Below the pieces are notes generated by a model that did not search any database, was not told where the DNA came from, and saw only the letters and a list, made by a program, of their open reading frames with translations. A stretch of 64,000 bases of DNA from Thalassospira profundimaris (GTDB taxonomy: Bacteria > Pseudomonadota > Alphaproteobacteria > Rhodospirillales > Thalassospiraceae). The stretch's first letter is position 1. The number at the start of each line of letters is the position of its first letter. The stretch is taken from contig NZ_JPWF01000006.1 in NCBI RefSeq assembly GCF_003326675.1, forward strand, positions 124,001 to 188,000, in the 5' to 3' direction. The translations under genes and the position numbers were made by a program. Shown here piece by piece: positions 35,546 to 44,558 of this stretch.

Positions 35546-36808
35546 CTATTCGATCAGGATCGCCCGAAAATCATTCACATTGGTCAATGTCGGACCAGTG
35601 ATGATCAGATCATCAATCCGGGCAAAGGCGCTATAGGCGTCGTTACTTGCAAGATATTCCCGAAGATCGACACCGGCTTTCTGTGCCTTTTGCCAGCTTG
35701 TCCCATCCATGATGGCACCGGCATTGTCTTCGCTGCCATCAATGCCATCGGTATCAATGGCAATGGCACTAAATCCCGGCTGATCACGCAACTGTATCAA
35801 AAGGGACAGCAAAAACTCGCTATTGCGACCGCCGCGTCCACCTTTGCTTCGAACCGTCACTGTGGTTTCCCCACCCGAAAGCAGGACACAGGGTTTGGTG
35901 GCGGGTTGTCCGTGATTGGCAACCTGATGGGCGATACCGGCATGCATGATGGCGACTTCGCGCGATTCCCCTTCGATGGCATCGCCAAGGATCACCGGGT
36001 TCAGGCCCATTTTACGCGCGATTTCCGCAGCTGCTTCAAGGCTGTCTTGCGGGCGCGAGAGCATCACGGTTTCATTCCCGTCAAGGCAGGGATCATCGGG
36101 TTTTACGGTTTCGTCATTGGCACTGCGCAAAAGCTTCTCGGCGGCTTCGGGAATGTCGATCTGATAATGACGGATGATATCAAGGGCGTCCTGTCCCGAT
36201 GTCGGGTCGGCGACGGTCGGCCCCGATGCAATGATTGCCGGATCATCACCGGGCACATCTGAAACCAGATAGGTAATCATTCGGGCCGGTGCGGCAGCCT
36301 TGGCAAGACGGCCGCCCTTGATCGCAGACAGGTGTTTGCGCACGCAATTCATTTCCGAAATGGTTGCACCACTGCGCAGCAATGCCTTGTTGATCGATTG
36401 CTTGTCATCAAGGGTCAATCCCGGACCGGGCAGGGCAAGCAGGGCCGATCCGCCACCTGAAATCATGCAGACCACCAGATCATCCGGGCCAGCGGCCTGA
36501 ACGATCTCCAGGATACGCTTGGCGGCTTCTTCACCAGCGGCATCCGGTACAGGGTGCGATGCCTCGACGATTTCGACCTTTTCGCAGGGAACGGCGTGGC
36601 CATACCGGGTAACAACCAGTCCTTCGAGATCACCTTTCCATGCCTGTTCAAAGGCGCGCGCCATGTTGGCCGATGCCTTGCCCGCGCCAATCAGGATGGT
36701 TTTTCCTTTGGGTGGGGTTGGCATGTTAAGCGGGATTTGAACCCCGGGATCGGCCGCCTTAAGGGCTGCATCCATCAAAGCCAGAAGTTTCTCGCGAGAC
36801 GTCATCAT
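35546..36808 (-). CDS. Glycerate 2-kinase-type enzyme, MOFRL family
   Basis: A 420-aa protein of the GckA/TtuD family, which phosphorylates D-glycerate with ATP to 2-phosphoglycerate (TtuD is also annotated as hydroxypyruvate reductase from tartrate work). The N-terminal domain has ILIGAGKASANMARAFEQ, HPVPDAAGEEAAKRI and CMISGGGSALLALP; the C-terminal MOFRL domain has CVLLSGGETTVTVRSKGGRGGRNSEFLLSL and IDTDGIDGSEDNAGAI. A GntR regulator gene lies 58 bp upstream on the same strand, so both are probably one operon. Confidence 0.9.
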   Translation of the reverse strand: MMTSREKLLALMDAALKAADPGVQIPLNMPTPPKGKTILIGAGKASANMARAFEQAWKGDLEGLVVTRYGHAVPCEKVEIVEASHPVPDAAGEEAAKRILEIVQAAGPDDLVVCMISGGGSALLALPGPGLTLDDKQSINKALLRSGATISEMNCVRKHLSAIKGGRLAKAAAPARMITYLVSDVPGDDPAIIASGPTVADPTSGQDALDIIRHYQIDIPEAAEKLLRSANDETVKPDDPCLDGNETVMLSRPQDSLEAAAEIARKMGLNPVILGDAIEGESREVAIMHAGIAHQVANHGQPATKPCVLLSGGETTVTVRSKGGRGGRNSEFLLSLLIQLRDQPGFSAIAIDTDGIDGSEDNAGAIMDGTSWQKAQKAGVDLREYLASNDAYSAFARIDDLIITGPTLTNVNDFRAILIE

Positions 36809-36866
36809 ATCGGGGTTCCCTGCATGAATTATATTGTTTTCGGCCGTCTTGTTTTATGTGCGGCGA

Positions 36867-37616
36867 TCAGGTCGCCTGTTTGTCAGAGGCCGTTTTAAAG
36901 AAATCAAGCACCGCCTGAAGGTGGTTGGACATCGCTTTTTCGGCGGCATCCGGATCACGGGCGGCAATGGCTTCGATGATGTCGCGATGATGATCCTGAA
37001 CCATGCGGTCAAAGTTCGGACCGTTCATGGAATTAAACCGGATTTCGGTCAGGGCGGCCTGCAATACGTCATGAAGCATCTTCATGACGTGATAATAAAT
37101 GATCGAACCGGTGGCCCGTCCGATCATCATATGCAGCCGGTGGTCATCATCGGCGCGGTATTTGGCCGCACGTCGCGGGTCATGGGCCTGACGGAATGCC
37201 AGACGCAACAGTTTGATATCCTCGTCGCTGGCATTGATGGCTGCGCGCCGGGCTGCCCATGTTTCAAGTGTGCAGCGGATTTCCTGCAAATCACGCAGGT
37301 TATTGATCGAATCGCGTACAAGGTCGGTCATCGCCGTATCCATATCGATCCCGGTCGAGGACAGGATTTCGGTGCCACCACCCTGAACCGCGCGCAGATA
37401 TCCGCGGGTTTTAAGTTTTTGCAGGGCTGCACGAACCGAAACGCGGCTGACCTTCATGTTCTCGGCAAGCTGGCGTTCACCGGGCAGGCGATCACCGGGC
37501 AGAAAAATACCGTCTGAAATCTTTTCAAGAATCTGGTCGGCGACCTGATCGGCAATTCTTTTGGGACGTTTGGCGTCCTGATTGTCGATGTCCGAGGCTG
37601 GTTTGGCAGACGGCAT
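36867..37616 (-). CDS. GntR-family regulator, FadR/FCD subgroup
   Basis: A 249-aa protein with an N-terminal GntR wHTH (VADQILEKISDGIFLPGDRLPGERQLAENMKVSRVSVRAALQKLKTRGYLRAVQGGGTEI) and an FCD effector domain whose metal-binding residues appear in DLQEIRCTLE, DDDHRLHMMIGRAT and MVQDHHRDIIEAIAARD. FCD regulators respond to small carboxylates. It precedes the glycerate kinase gene and has a perfect TGGT-CAT-ACCA operator 64 bp upstream of its start. Control of glycerate or glyoxylate use is a reasonable inference. Confidence 0.9.
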   Translation of the reverse strand: MPSAKPASDIDNQDAKRPKRIADQVADQILEKISDGIFLPGDRLPGERQLAENMKVSRVSVRAALQKLKTRGYLRAVQGGGTEILSSTGIDMDTAMTDLVRDSINNLRDLQEIRCTLETWAARRAAINASDEDIKLLRLAFRQAHDPRRAAKYRADDDHRLHMMIGRATGSIIYYHVMKMLHDVLQAALTEIRFNSMNGPNFDRMVQDHHRDIIEAIAARDPDAAEKAMSNHLQAVLDFFKTASDKQAT

Positions 37617-37679
37617 GTTGGGTTTACTCCAATCGTTTTATTCTGTGCCAACACGATTTGAATTCGGCTATCACCATAA

Positions 37680-37690
37680 TGGTCATACCA
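37680..37690. promoter_or_regulatory. GntR/FadR-type operator TGGTCATACCA
   Basis: The TGGT-N3-ACCA pattern is that of PdhR/LldR-type GntR regulators. An overlapping ACCAT-A-ATGGT repeat at 37673-37683 adds symmetry. It lies between the GntR gene and the divergent N-formylglutamate amidohydrolase gene, so either could be controlled. Confidence 0.65.
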
Positions 37691-37889
37691 CTTTACGGGA
37701 TGTTGCGATCAGACGCAAAGTGTCGATGCGCGAAGTGATGGCATATTGCAGGGTAATCTTGTCTCGGCCCCGATAAATTGATAGTTCAACAGATGTCAGA
37801 TTGTTCACAGTCACCACATTTGTCGGGACTGTGGTCCATCGTCAGAACCCGCCACCACACAGCAAATACCGACTTTCAGGAGAATACGC

Positions 37890-38690
37890 GTGTCTCACCA
37901 TGCAGGGACCTTGTTGGGCCAGGATGATCCGGCCCCGTTCGAAGTTTTGAATGAAGCAGGCAAGGGGCATTCGCTTTTTGTTTGTGATCACGCATCACGC
38001 GTTATTCCAAAAAGTCTCGGCACCCTTGGCCTGCCCGAGGAAGAGCGCAAACGCCATATCGGTTGGGATATCGGCGCGCGCAAGGTCACCGAAATTCTGG
38101 TCGACCGGTTTGATTGCCCGGCTGTTCTGGGGGGCTTTTCCCGTCTGGTGATTGACTGTAATCGTCAACTTTGGGACCCGACCGGCATGCCTGAAATCGC
38201 CGATCAGACTGTTGTTCCGGGCAACAAGAATATCTCGCCGACCGAACACATGAAACGCATCCGCGAGATTTTCCTGCCTTATCACGGTGCCATCGAAGAA
38301 CGCATTGCCAATTTCCATGCGCATAAAATCGTCCCGGCCCTGATTGCAATTCACAGCTTCACCCCGGTGTTCCAGGGTTTTGAACGCCCGTGGGAAATCG
38401 GTGTGCTTTGGGATCAGGATGATCGTATTCCGGTGCCGCTTTTGGCCAAGCTGCGCGAACAGAACCCGGATCTGACCATCGGGGATAACGAACCCTATTC
38501 CGGGCAGCATATGGCCGATTACACCATCGATCATCACGGCGAAGCTGGTGGACTGCCCTGTGTGTCGATTGAAATCCGTCAGGACCTGATTGATACTGAC
38601 GAAGGTTGCGAGAAATGGGCAAAGATCCTTGGCGATGCCTTTGTCGATATTCTGGCCGATCCGAACCTTTATAAAATCCGGAGAGACTGA
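37890..38690 (+). CDS. N-formylglutamate amidohydrolase family protein
   Basis: A 266-aa protein starting at a GTG that follows AGGAG. Family motifs are SLFVCDHASRVIPKSLGTLGL, HIGWDIGARKVTEIL, FSRLVIDCNRQ, IAIHSFTPVFQG and the C-terminal VSIEIRQDLI. HutG-type enzymes remove formyl or related acyl groups from N-substituted amino acids through a Zn-dependent mechanism. No histidine-degradation gene is nearby, so a role in Hut is unlikely. The stop is one base from the next start, which points to coupled translation with the GCS2-type ligase and suggests that the two act together. Confidence 0.87.
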   Translation: MSHHAGTLLGQDDPAPFEVLNEAGKGHSLFVCDHASRVIPKSLGTLGLPEEERKRHIGWDIGARKVTEILVDRFDCPAVLGGFSRLVIDCNRQLWDPTGMPEIADQTVVPGNKNISPTEHMKRIREIFLPYHGAIEERIANFHAHKIVPALIAIHSFTPVFQGFERPWEIGVLWDQDDRIPVPLLAKLREQNPDLTIGDNEPYSGQHMADYTIDHHGEAGGLPCVSIEIRQDLIDTDEGCEKWAKILGDAFVDILADPNLYKIRRD

Positions 38691-38691
38691 T

Positions 38692-39861
38692 TTGGTTGGG
38701 TCCAGTGCACAGGAACCGGGATTTTCCATCGGGATCGAAGAAGAATTCTGGCTTGTTGATCGCCAAAGCCGCGATCTTGCCAAGGACCCGCCCGCTGATT
38801 TCCTGAAAGACGCCAAGTCCAAACTTGGCGATCAGGTTTCCAGCGAATTCATGCGTTGTCAGATCGAAACCGGAAGCACGGTCTGTAACAGTGCGGCCGA
38901 GGCCCGGCAACAACTTGTCCATATGCGCTCGACCCTGTCCGAGGTCGCTGCGAAATATGATATGGCGCTGCTTGCAGCCTCGACCCATCCGTTTGCGCAA
39001 TGGGATAGTCAGAAACATACCGACGGTGAACGCTACAACACGATTGCCCGTGATTTGCGTACCGTTGTGGATCGTTTGCTGATTTGCGGGATGCATGTCC
39101 ATATCGGGATCGAGGATGATGATCTTCGGATCGAATTGATGGCGCAGGCAAGTTACTTCCTGCCCCATCTTTTGGCCCTGACGACAAGCTCCCCATTCTG
39201 GCGGGGCAGGGATACCGGCCTTCAGACTTTCCGACTTTCGGTGTTTGACAACCTTCCGCGTACAGGCCTTCCCGAAGTCTTCGGTTCCTGGGCGGAATAT
39301 CGCCGTCATGTCGACATGTTGATCCAGGCTGGTGTGATCGAAGATGGCACCAAGCTTTGGTGGGATTTGCGTCCCTCTGATCGCTGGCCTACGCTTGAAA
39401 TGCGTATTGCCGATGTGTGTACCGATCTGGAAGATGCAATTTGTGTGGCGTCGATTACGCGCTGCGTGATGCGGATGTTGTATCGTTTGCGGCGAAACAA
39501 TCAACGCTGGCGGATTTATTCGAACATGCTGGTGCGTGAAAACCGCTGGCGGGCCTGCCGCTATGGCAGTGATGCCGGGGATAAAACCGGGCTTATTGAT
39601 TTCGGACGTGGCGAGATTGTGCCTTATGCCGACTTGCTTGAAGAAATCCTTGAACTGATCCGCCCGGATGCCGAACATTTCGGCTGTGTTGCCGAGGTCG
39701 AACATGCCCGTGAAATCATCCATCGCGGCACCAGTGCCCGGCGTCAGCGCGAAATTTACACAGCCGCGATCGAACAGGGCGCAACCCCGCACGATGCATT
39801 GCTTGCAGTCGCAGATCGCCTGATTGAACGAACGGTGCCCGGATCGGGAATTGCATCCTAA
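38692..39861 (+). CDS. Carboxylate-amine ligase, GCS2/YbdK family
   Basis: The reading frame fits a TTG start at 38692 (GGAGAG upstream), one base after the previous stop, giving 389 aa. Family marks are GFSIGIEEEFWLVDR, SSEFMRCQIETGSTVC, MHVHIGIEDDDLRIELM, YRRHVDMLIQAGVIEDGTKLWWDLRPSDRWPTLEMRIADVCT and the C-terminal basic VRENRWRACRYG. YbdK-type enzymes ligate glutamate to an amine, with weak gamma-glutamylcysteine activity in vitro; real substrates are mostly unknown. Together with the preceding hydrolase it may make or remodel a gamma-glutamyl or formyl amino-acid compound. Confidence 0.9.
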   Translation: MVGSSAQEPGFSIGIEEEFWLVDRQSRDLAKDPPADFLKDAKSKLGDQVSSEFMRCQIETGSTVCNSAAEARQQLVHMRSTLSEVAAKYDMALLAASTHPFAQWDSQKHTDGERYNTIARDLRTVVDRLLICGMHVHIGIEDDDLRIELMAQASYFLPHLLALTTSSPFWRGRDTGLQTFRLSVFDNLPRTGLPEVFGSWAEYRRHVDMLIQAGVIEDGTKLWWDLRPSDRWPTLEMRIADVCTDLEDAICVASITRCVMRMLYRLRRNNQRWRIYSNMLVRENRWRACRYGSDAGDKTGLIDFGRGEIVPYADLLEEILELIRPDAEHFGCVAEVEHAREIIHRGTSARRQREIYTAAIEQGATPHDALLAVADRLIERTVPGSGIAS

Positions 39862-39962
39862 CGAGACTTGTCATGGCGCAGCGCATTGAGTATCGTCGCG
39901 CCCGCATTAAAAATTTCGCGCACCGGGTATCCGCTGTGCAATCCATCATCGGAGATGAATAG

Positions 39963-40208
39963 ATGACCGAAGTCGGTGGTATCGCAGCCGATCAGCTTGC
40001 GAGCTATGTAGAGCGTATCGAACGCCTCGAAGAAGAAAAAGCCAACCTGATGGCAGACATCAAGGAAGTCTATGGCGAAGCCAAGGCTTTGGGCTATGAC
40101 GTGAAAATCCTGCGCCAGATCATCCGTCTGCGCAAAATGGAAGACCACGAGCGCACCGAACAGGAAGAAATCCTCGAGGTTTACAAACGCGCGCTTGGTA
40201 TGAGCTGA
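39963..40208 (+). CDS. gapR: DUF2312 / GapR-family chromosome-structuring protein
   Basis: The 81-aa protein is the compact GapR family: VGGIAADQLASYVERIERLEEEKANLMADIKEVYGEAKALGYDVKILRQIIRLRKMEDHERTEQEEIL. GapR of Caulobacter is an essential DNA-binding protein that encircles overtwisted DNA ahead of replication forks and transcription. The helical hairpin with basic KILRQIIRLRK is the DNA-binding part. Length is typical. A strong terminator follows 34 nt after the stop. Confidence 0.92.
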   Translation: MTEVGGIAADQLASYVERIERLEEEKANLMADIKEVYGEAKALGYDVKILRQIIRLRKMEDHERTEQEEILEVYKRALGMS

Positions 40209-40242
40209 CACCTTTTGTCAGTAGACATACACGATCCCAAGT

Positions 40243-40270
40243 AGCCCGCTTTCGAGCGGGCTTTCGTTTT
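40243..40270 (+). terminator. Terminator after gapR
   Basis: AGCCCGCT and AGCGGGCT form an 8-bp stem with a TTCG tetraloop, followed by TTTCGTTTTTG. Confidence 0.9.
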
Positions 40271-40284
40271 TGTAAGATTTCCCC

Positions 40285-40731
40285 ATGGAAACACGAACCC
40301 GTCCCCAAATCACATCCGAAGTCACCGAAGGTGTCTGTCGGCTTTTGTATCATCATCAGATGGCCTGTCTGACCGAGTTACTTCTGGGCAATGGTCGGCG
40401 GCTGGATGTTTTGGCGTTGGGGGCCAAGGGGGAATTGTGGGCGGTGGAAGTCAAATCTTCTGTCGAGGATTTCCGGGTTGATCAGAAATGGCAAAGCTAT
40501 CTTGAGTATTGCGACCGGTTTTTCTTTGCCGTGCCGATGGGTTTTCCACGGGAACTGATCCCTGAAAATGTTGGTTTGATTGTGGCTGACAGGTTTGAAG
40601 CCGCAATCATCCGGCAATGTGAGGAAGCCTCACTTTCTGGCGCAAGGCGCAAAAAGCTTCTGATTTCGTTTGGTCAAACGGCGGCCGCCCGTCTTCAGGG
40701 GAGCGGGAATGACGGGGTGTTCATCACCTGA
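40285..40731 (+). CDS. mmcB: MmcB-family DNA repair protein
   Basis: A 148-aa protein with a PD-(D/E)XK-like nuclease fold core: LLGNGRRLDVLALGAKGELWAVEVKSSVEDFRVDQKWQSYLEYCDRFFFAVP. The Asp of RLDVLAL and the E-x-K of AVEVKSS are the expected catalytic set. In Caulobacter MmcB is DNA-damage-induced and linked to ImuABC mutagenesis and repair. It directly follows gapR, with a terminator between them. It ends in a shared terminator with the convergent oxidoreductase gene. Confidence 0.87.
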   Translation: METRTRPQITSEVTEGVCRLLYHHQMACLTELLLGNGRRLDVLALGAKGELWAVEVKSSVEDFRVDQKWQSYLEYCDRFFFAVPMGFPRELIPENVGLIVADRFEAAIIRQCEEASLSGARRKKLLISFGQTAAARLQGSGNDGVFIT

Positions 40732-40745
40732 ATTTGCGCAAAACA

Positions 40746-40774
40746 AAAGGCCCTGAAACATGTTCAGGGCCTTT
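40746..40774. terminator. Bidirectional terminator between mmcB and indolepyruvate oxidoreductase gene
   Basis: AAAGGCCCTGAA and TTCAGGGCCTTT form a perfect 12-bp stem with a 5-nt loop. Confidence 0.88.
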
Positions 40775-40789
40775 GCCGTTTCTCGGGTC

Positions 40790-43700
40790 TTATTCCGCCG
40801 CCTTAAGGTGTTCTGGCGGGTTGCGGAATTGTTCGATCAATTCGGCTTCGCGCTTTTTGACCTTGTCGATATTGCCATCCTTGACATTACCATAGCCGCG
40901 AATTTGTTCGGGCAGGGCAAGCAAAGCATTGGCAATACGGGCATTATCCGCATTCAGGCCATCAATGACTTCGCTGACCAGCTTTTCGTAATCAGCAATC
41001 AGCTGGCGTTCCATTTTGCGTTCATGGGTACGACCAAACGGATCAAGCGCCGTGCCGCGCAGGAATTTGAACCTGGTCAGAACACGAAACGCACTCATCA
41101 TCCATGGGCCATAGGCCGATTTCTTAAGCTGGCCGTTTTCCGGGTCCTGGGTTGCAAAGGCCGGCGGGGCAAGGTGGAATTTGATCTTGTAATCGCCGGT
41201 GAAGTTCTTGGCTACTTTGGCAAGGAATTTCGGATCAGTGTAAAGACGTGCAACTTCATACTCGTCCTTATAGGCCATCAGCTTGAAGTAATATTTGGCA
41301 ACCGTACGTGACAGTTCGTCATTGCTGCCAAGCTGTTTTTCGGCTGCGACAACCTTGTCCACCAGGCTGGCAAAACGATCCGCATAGGCAGCATTCTGAT
41401 AGTCGGTAAGGAATGCACGGCGCTTGGCAACGATATCGGAAAGTTCGGTTGCAATCGGATGAATTTCGGCTTCGTTCGGGCCGACCACATCAATCACTCG
41501 TTTGGGATCGTGGGCATACAGGCGGCCCCAGTGGAAGGACTGCTTGTTCATGTCTATGGCAACGCCATTAAGCTCGATCGCCTGCATCAGGGCTTCTTCA
41601 CTGATCGGGATCAGGCCGCGCTGCCAGGCAACGCCTAGCATGAACAGGTTGGTTGCAATCGAATTGCCCATCAAACGCGTGGCAACGTCGCTGCCTTCAA
41701 CAAAATGTACGGCATCGGCGCCACAGGCATCGTTGATGACTTTCATATGCTCGTTGGTGCGAAGCTGGAAGTCAGGGTTACGGGTAAAGGCGCCGGTGAC
41801 GGTTTCATGGGTGTTGATCACAGCCTGCGTAAAGTTGCGGCGCATCTTGGCAAGGCCTTCGAAACTAGCCGCAACCAAAAGGTCACAACCAAGAACCACG
41901 TTTGCTTCGCCGGCCGGAATGCGGGCGGCATGCAGTTTGTTCTGATCATTGGCAAAGCGGATGTGACTGACGACAGCACCCCCTTTCTGGGCAAGGCCCG
42001 CCATATCAAGGCCGACAATGCCTTTGCCTTCGATATGGGCCGCCATGCCAAGCAGTGCGCCGATGGTGACAACGCCCGTGCCGCCAACCCCGGTGATCAG
42101 GACCGACCACGGGTCGTCAATATCGGGCAGGGTCGGACGCGGCAGGCTGGCAAAAACGGCATCGCCAGAATTGTCACCCTTGGCGGCAGCTTCGGGTTTG
42201 CGCAGTGATCCGCCTTCGATGGTCACAAAGCTTGGGCAGAAGCCGTTAAGGCACGACATGTCCTTGTTACACGCCGACTGATCAATTGCGCGTTTGCGGC
42301 CAAACTCGGTTTCAACCGGAACCACGGCAAGGCAGTTGGATTTTTCACCGCAATCGCCACAGCCTTCGCAGACCAGATCGTTGATAAAGACACGCTTGGG
42401 CGGATCGACCATCAGTTTGCGTTTACGACGGCGGCGTTTTTCCGCGGCACAGGTCTGATCAAAGATCAGGATCGATACACCTTCAATTTCACGCAGTTCT
42501 TTCTGGGTGTTTTCAAGCTCGTCCCGGTGGCGGATATCGACACCCGGGGCAAAGTCCGATCCCATCGGATATTTATCGGGTTCGTCGGATAGAACGATGA
42601 TGCGTTTCGCACCTTCGTTAAACATCTGACGGGTGATTTGCGGGACTGTAAGCGGCCCGTCAACCGGCTGTCCGCCGGTCATGGCAACCGCGTCGTTAAA
42701 CAGGATTTTATAGGTAATGTTCACACCCGATGCGACGGCGGCACGCACCGCCAGCGATCCGGAATGGTAATAGGTGCCATCCCCAAGGTTCTGGAAAACG
42801 TGCTTTTCGTTGGTAAAGGGTGCCTGACCGATCCAGGTCGCACCTTCGCCGCCCATATGGGTAAAGGTTTCGGTCGAACGGTCCATCCAGTTGACCATGT
42901 AATGGCACCCGATACCGGCCATGGCACGGCTACCCTCGGGGACCTTGGTCGAACTGTTATGCGGGCAACCCGGGCAGAACCAAGGAATACGGGCAACATC
43001 CGGGCGCGGTTCGGCAATTTCCTGTTCTTTCTCGGCAAGCCAGTTGATGCGTTCATGGATGGCCGGACTGTCATAGAACCGCTTGATGCGTTCGGCCAGA
43101 ACCACGGCAATGCGCGCCGGGGTCAGTTCGTCCATCGATGGCAGGATCCATTCGCCTTTTTCATCAAACTTGCCGATCACGGTCGGGCGCACATCTTCGC
43201 GCCAGTTATAAAGCTGTTCCTTGACCTGGTTTTCCATCACCGCGCGTTTTTCTTCAACGACGATGATTTCTTCCAGGCCCATCGCGAATTCACGTACATC
43301 ATCGCGGTTGAGCGGCCAGCTCATACCAACCTTAAGCACGCGAATGCCGATCTTGGCGGCATCTTCCTCGGAAATGCCAAGGTCATCGAATGCCTGCATG
43401 ACATCAAGATATGCCTTGCCCGTGGTGATGATGCCGATCTTGGCATTCGGGCTGTCGATAACGGTTTTATTGAGCTTGTTGGCGCGTGCATATGCCAGTG
43501 CGGCATATAGCTTGTATTTCATCAGGCGGTGTTCCTGTTCCTTTGGCGTATCAGGCCAACGGATATGAAGACCGCCTTCGGGCATGGCGAAATCATCGGG
43601 AATGATCGGGGTGATGCGATCCGGTGCCACGTCGGCCGCAGCAGAACTTTCCACCGTCTCGGCGATGGTCTTCATCGCAACCCAGCAGCCGGAATAGCGG

Positions 43701-44272
43701 CTCATTGCCCAGCCATGGATACCGAAATCAAGAATATCCTGCACACCCGACGGGTTCAGAACCGGGATTTGCGCATCGATAAAGGCATATTCAGTCTGAT
43801 GGGGCAGGGTGGATGATTTGCACGAATGGTCATCACCGGCCAGAACCAGAACACCGCCATGCTTGGATGTACCTGCATGGTTGGCATGCTTGAAAACGTC
43901 ACCGGACCGGTCAACGCCAGGACCCTTGCCGTACCACATGCCAAAGACGCCATCATATTTGGCATCCTTATACATATTGACCTGCTGGCTACCCCAGACG
44001 ACAGTCGCGGCAAGGTCTTCGTTCACTCCGGGCTGGAATTCGATTTGCTGCTTGGTCAGGAATTTTTTGGCACGCCAAAGCTGCTGATCCAGTCCGCCAA
44101 GTGGCGAACCGCGATAACCGGAAATGCAGCCAGCGGTATTTAACCCCGCGCGCGCATCAAGCTGTCGCTGCATCAGGGGCAGGCGTACCAGGGCCTGAAT
44201 ACCTGTCAGGTAAACCCGACCTTCTTCCAGCGTATATTTGTCATCCAGACTGATTGCCGCCAATTGTGCCAT
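40790..44272 (-). CDS. Indolepyruvate ferredoxin oxidoreductase, fused alpha/beta (IorAB type)
   Basis: A 1160-aa cytosolic enzyme that oxidatively decarboxylates aryl-pyruvates (and perhaps branched-chain 2-oxoacids) to acyl-CoA with ferredoxin. Order of parts: pyrimidine-binding domain (about 20-230), TPP domain (about 430-600; WFCPGCPHNSSTK, GGEGATWIGQAPF, FNDAVAMTGGQ), ferredoxin-type cluster region (LVCEGCGDCGEKSNC near 650), then the gamma/IorB domain (LITGVGGTGVVTIGALLG near 730) and a helical C-terminus. The fusion is the normal proteobacterial form. It is monocistronic. Inverted repeats at 44494-44510 and 44542-44558 lie upstream. Confidence 0.94.
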   Translation of the reverse strand: MAQLAAISLDDKYTLEEGRVYLTGIQALVRLPLMQRQLDARAGLNTAGCISGYRGSPLGGLDQQLWRAKKFLTKQQIEFQPGVNEDLAATVVWGSQQVNMYKDAKYDGVFGMWYGKGPGVDRSGDVFKHANHAGTSKHGGVLVLAGDDHSCKSSTLPHQTEYAFIDAQIPVLNPSGVQDILDFGIHGWAMSRYSGCWVAMKTIAETVESSAAADVAPDRITPIIPDDFAMPEGGLHIRWPDTPKEQEHRLMKYKLYAALAYARANKLNKTVIDSPNAKIGIITTGKAYLDVMQAFDDLGISEEDAAKIGIRVLKVGMSWPLNRDDVREFAMGLEEIIVVEEKRAVMENQVKEQLYNWREDVRPTVIGKFDEKGEWILPSMDELTPARIAVVLAERIKRFYDSPAIHERINWLAEKEQEIAEPRPDVARIPWFCPGCPHNSSTKVPEGSRAMAGIGCHYMVNWMDRSTETFTHMGGEGATWIGQAPFTNEKHVFQNLGDGTYYHSGSLAVRAAVASGVNITYKILFNDAVAMTGGQPVDGPLTVPQITRQMFNEGAKRIIVLSDEPDKYPMGSDFAPGVDIRHRDELENTQKELREIEGVSILIFDQTCAAEKRRRRKRKLMVDPPKRVFINDLVCEGCGDCGEKSNCLAVVPVETEFGRKRAIDQSACNKDMSCLNGFCPSFVTIEGGSLRKPEAAAKGDNSGDAVFASLPRPTLPDIDDPWSVLITGVGGTGVVTIGALLGMAAHIEGKGIVGLDMAGLAQKGGAVVSHIRFANDQNKLHAARIPAGEANVVLGCDLLVAASFEGLAKMRRNFTQAVINTHETVTGAFTRNPDFQLRTNEHMKVINDACGADAVHFVEGSDVATRLMGNSIATNLFMLGVAWQRGLIPISEEALMQAIELNGVAIDMNKQSFHWGRLYAHDPKRVIDVVGPNEAEIHPIATELSDIVAKRRAFLTDYQNAAYADRFASLVDKVVAAEKQLGSNDELSRTVAKYYFKLMAYKDEYEVARLYTDPKFLAKVAKNFTGDYKIKFHLAPPAFATQDPENGQLKKSAYGPWMMSAFRVLTRFKFLRGTALDPFGRTHERKMERQLIADYEKLVSEVIDGLNADNARIANALLALPEQIRGYGNVKDGNIDKVKKREAELIEQFRNPPEHLKAAE

Positions 44273-44493
44273 GACCGGTCTCCCTTGGGATCTCTCTGAT
44301 ATGCGGGGTCATTTTGGGCCGTACGCACTGCATTTATTGATATGGGTGTTATTGCAGTGTTTCGGTATGACCTGTGTGTCTTTCATCCAGTGACGGTTTG
44401 CGGGACCGATACCGAATACAAGAATGGTAATGAATACTGACCTTTTTTCAAAATGAACTCGCATCGCAATGCGTAAAACGCCTGATTGCATCG

Positions 44494-44510
44494 GTTGACG
44501 TCGGGTCAAC
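44494..44510. promoter_or_regulatory. Inverted repeat GTTGAC-N5-GTCAAC
   Basis: Perfect 6-bp arms; spacing is 5, so it is not an FNR site. It lies about 222 bp upstream of the indolepyruvate oxidoreductase gene and 159 bp from the VOC gene. Confidence 0.4.
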
Positions 44511-44541
44511 TTATTATTTACTTATTTCAGTACCGATTTGC

Positions 44542-44558
44542 GCGCAATATAATTGCGC
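44542..44558. promoter_or_regulatory. Inverted repeat GCGCAAT-ATA-ATTGCGC
   Basis: A perfect 7-3-7 palindrome in the same divergent promoter region, 111 bp before the VOC start. Confidence 0.4.

Noticed and set aside
38359-39792. 477-codon minus-strand frame
   Set aside because: Antisense to the GCS2 ligase and amidohydrolase genes; no recognisable domain.
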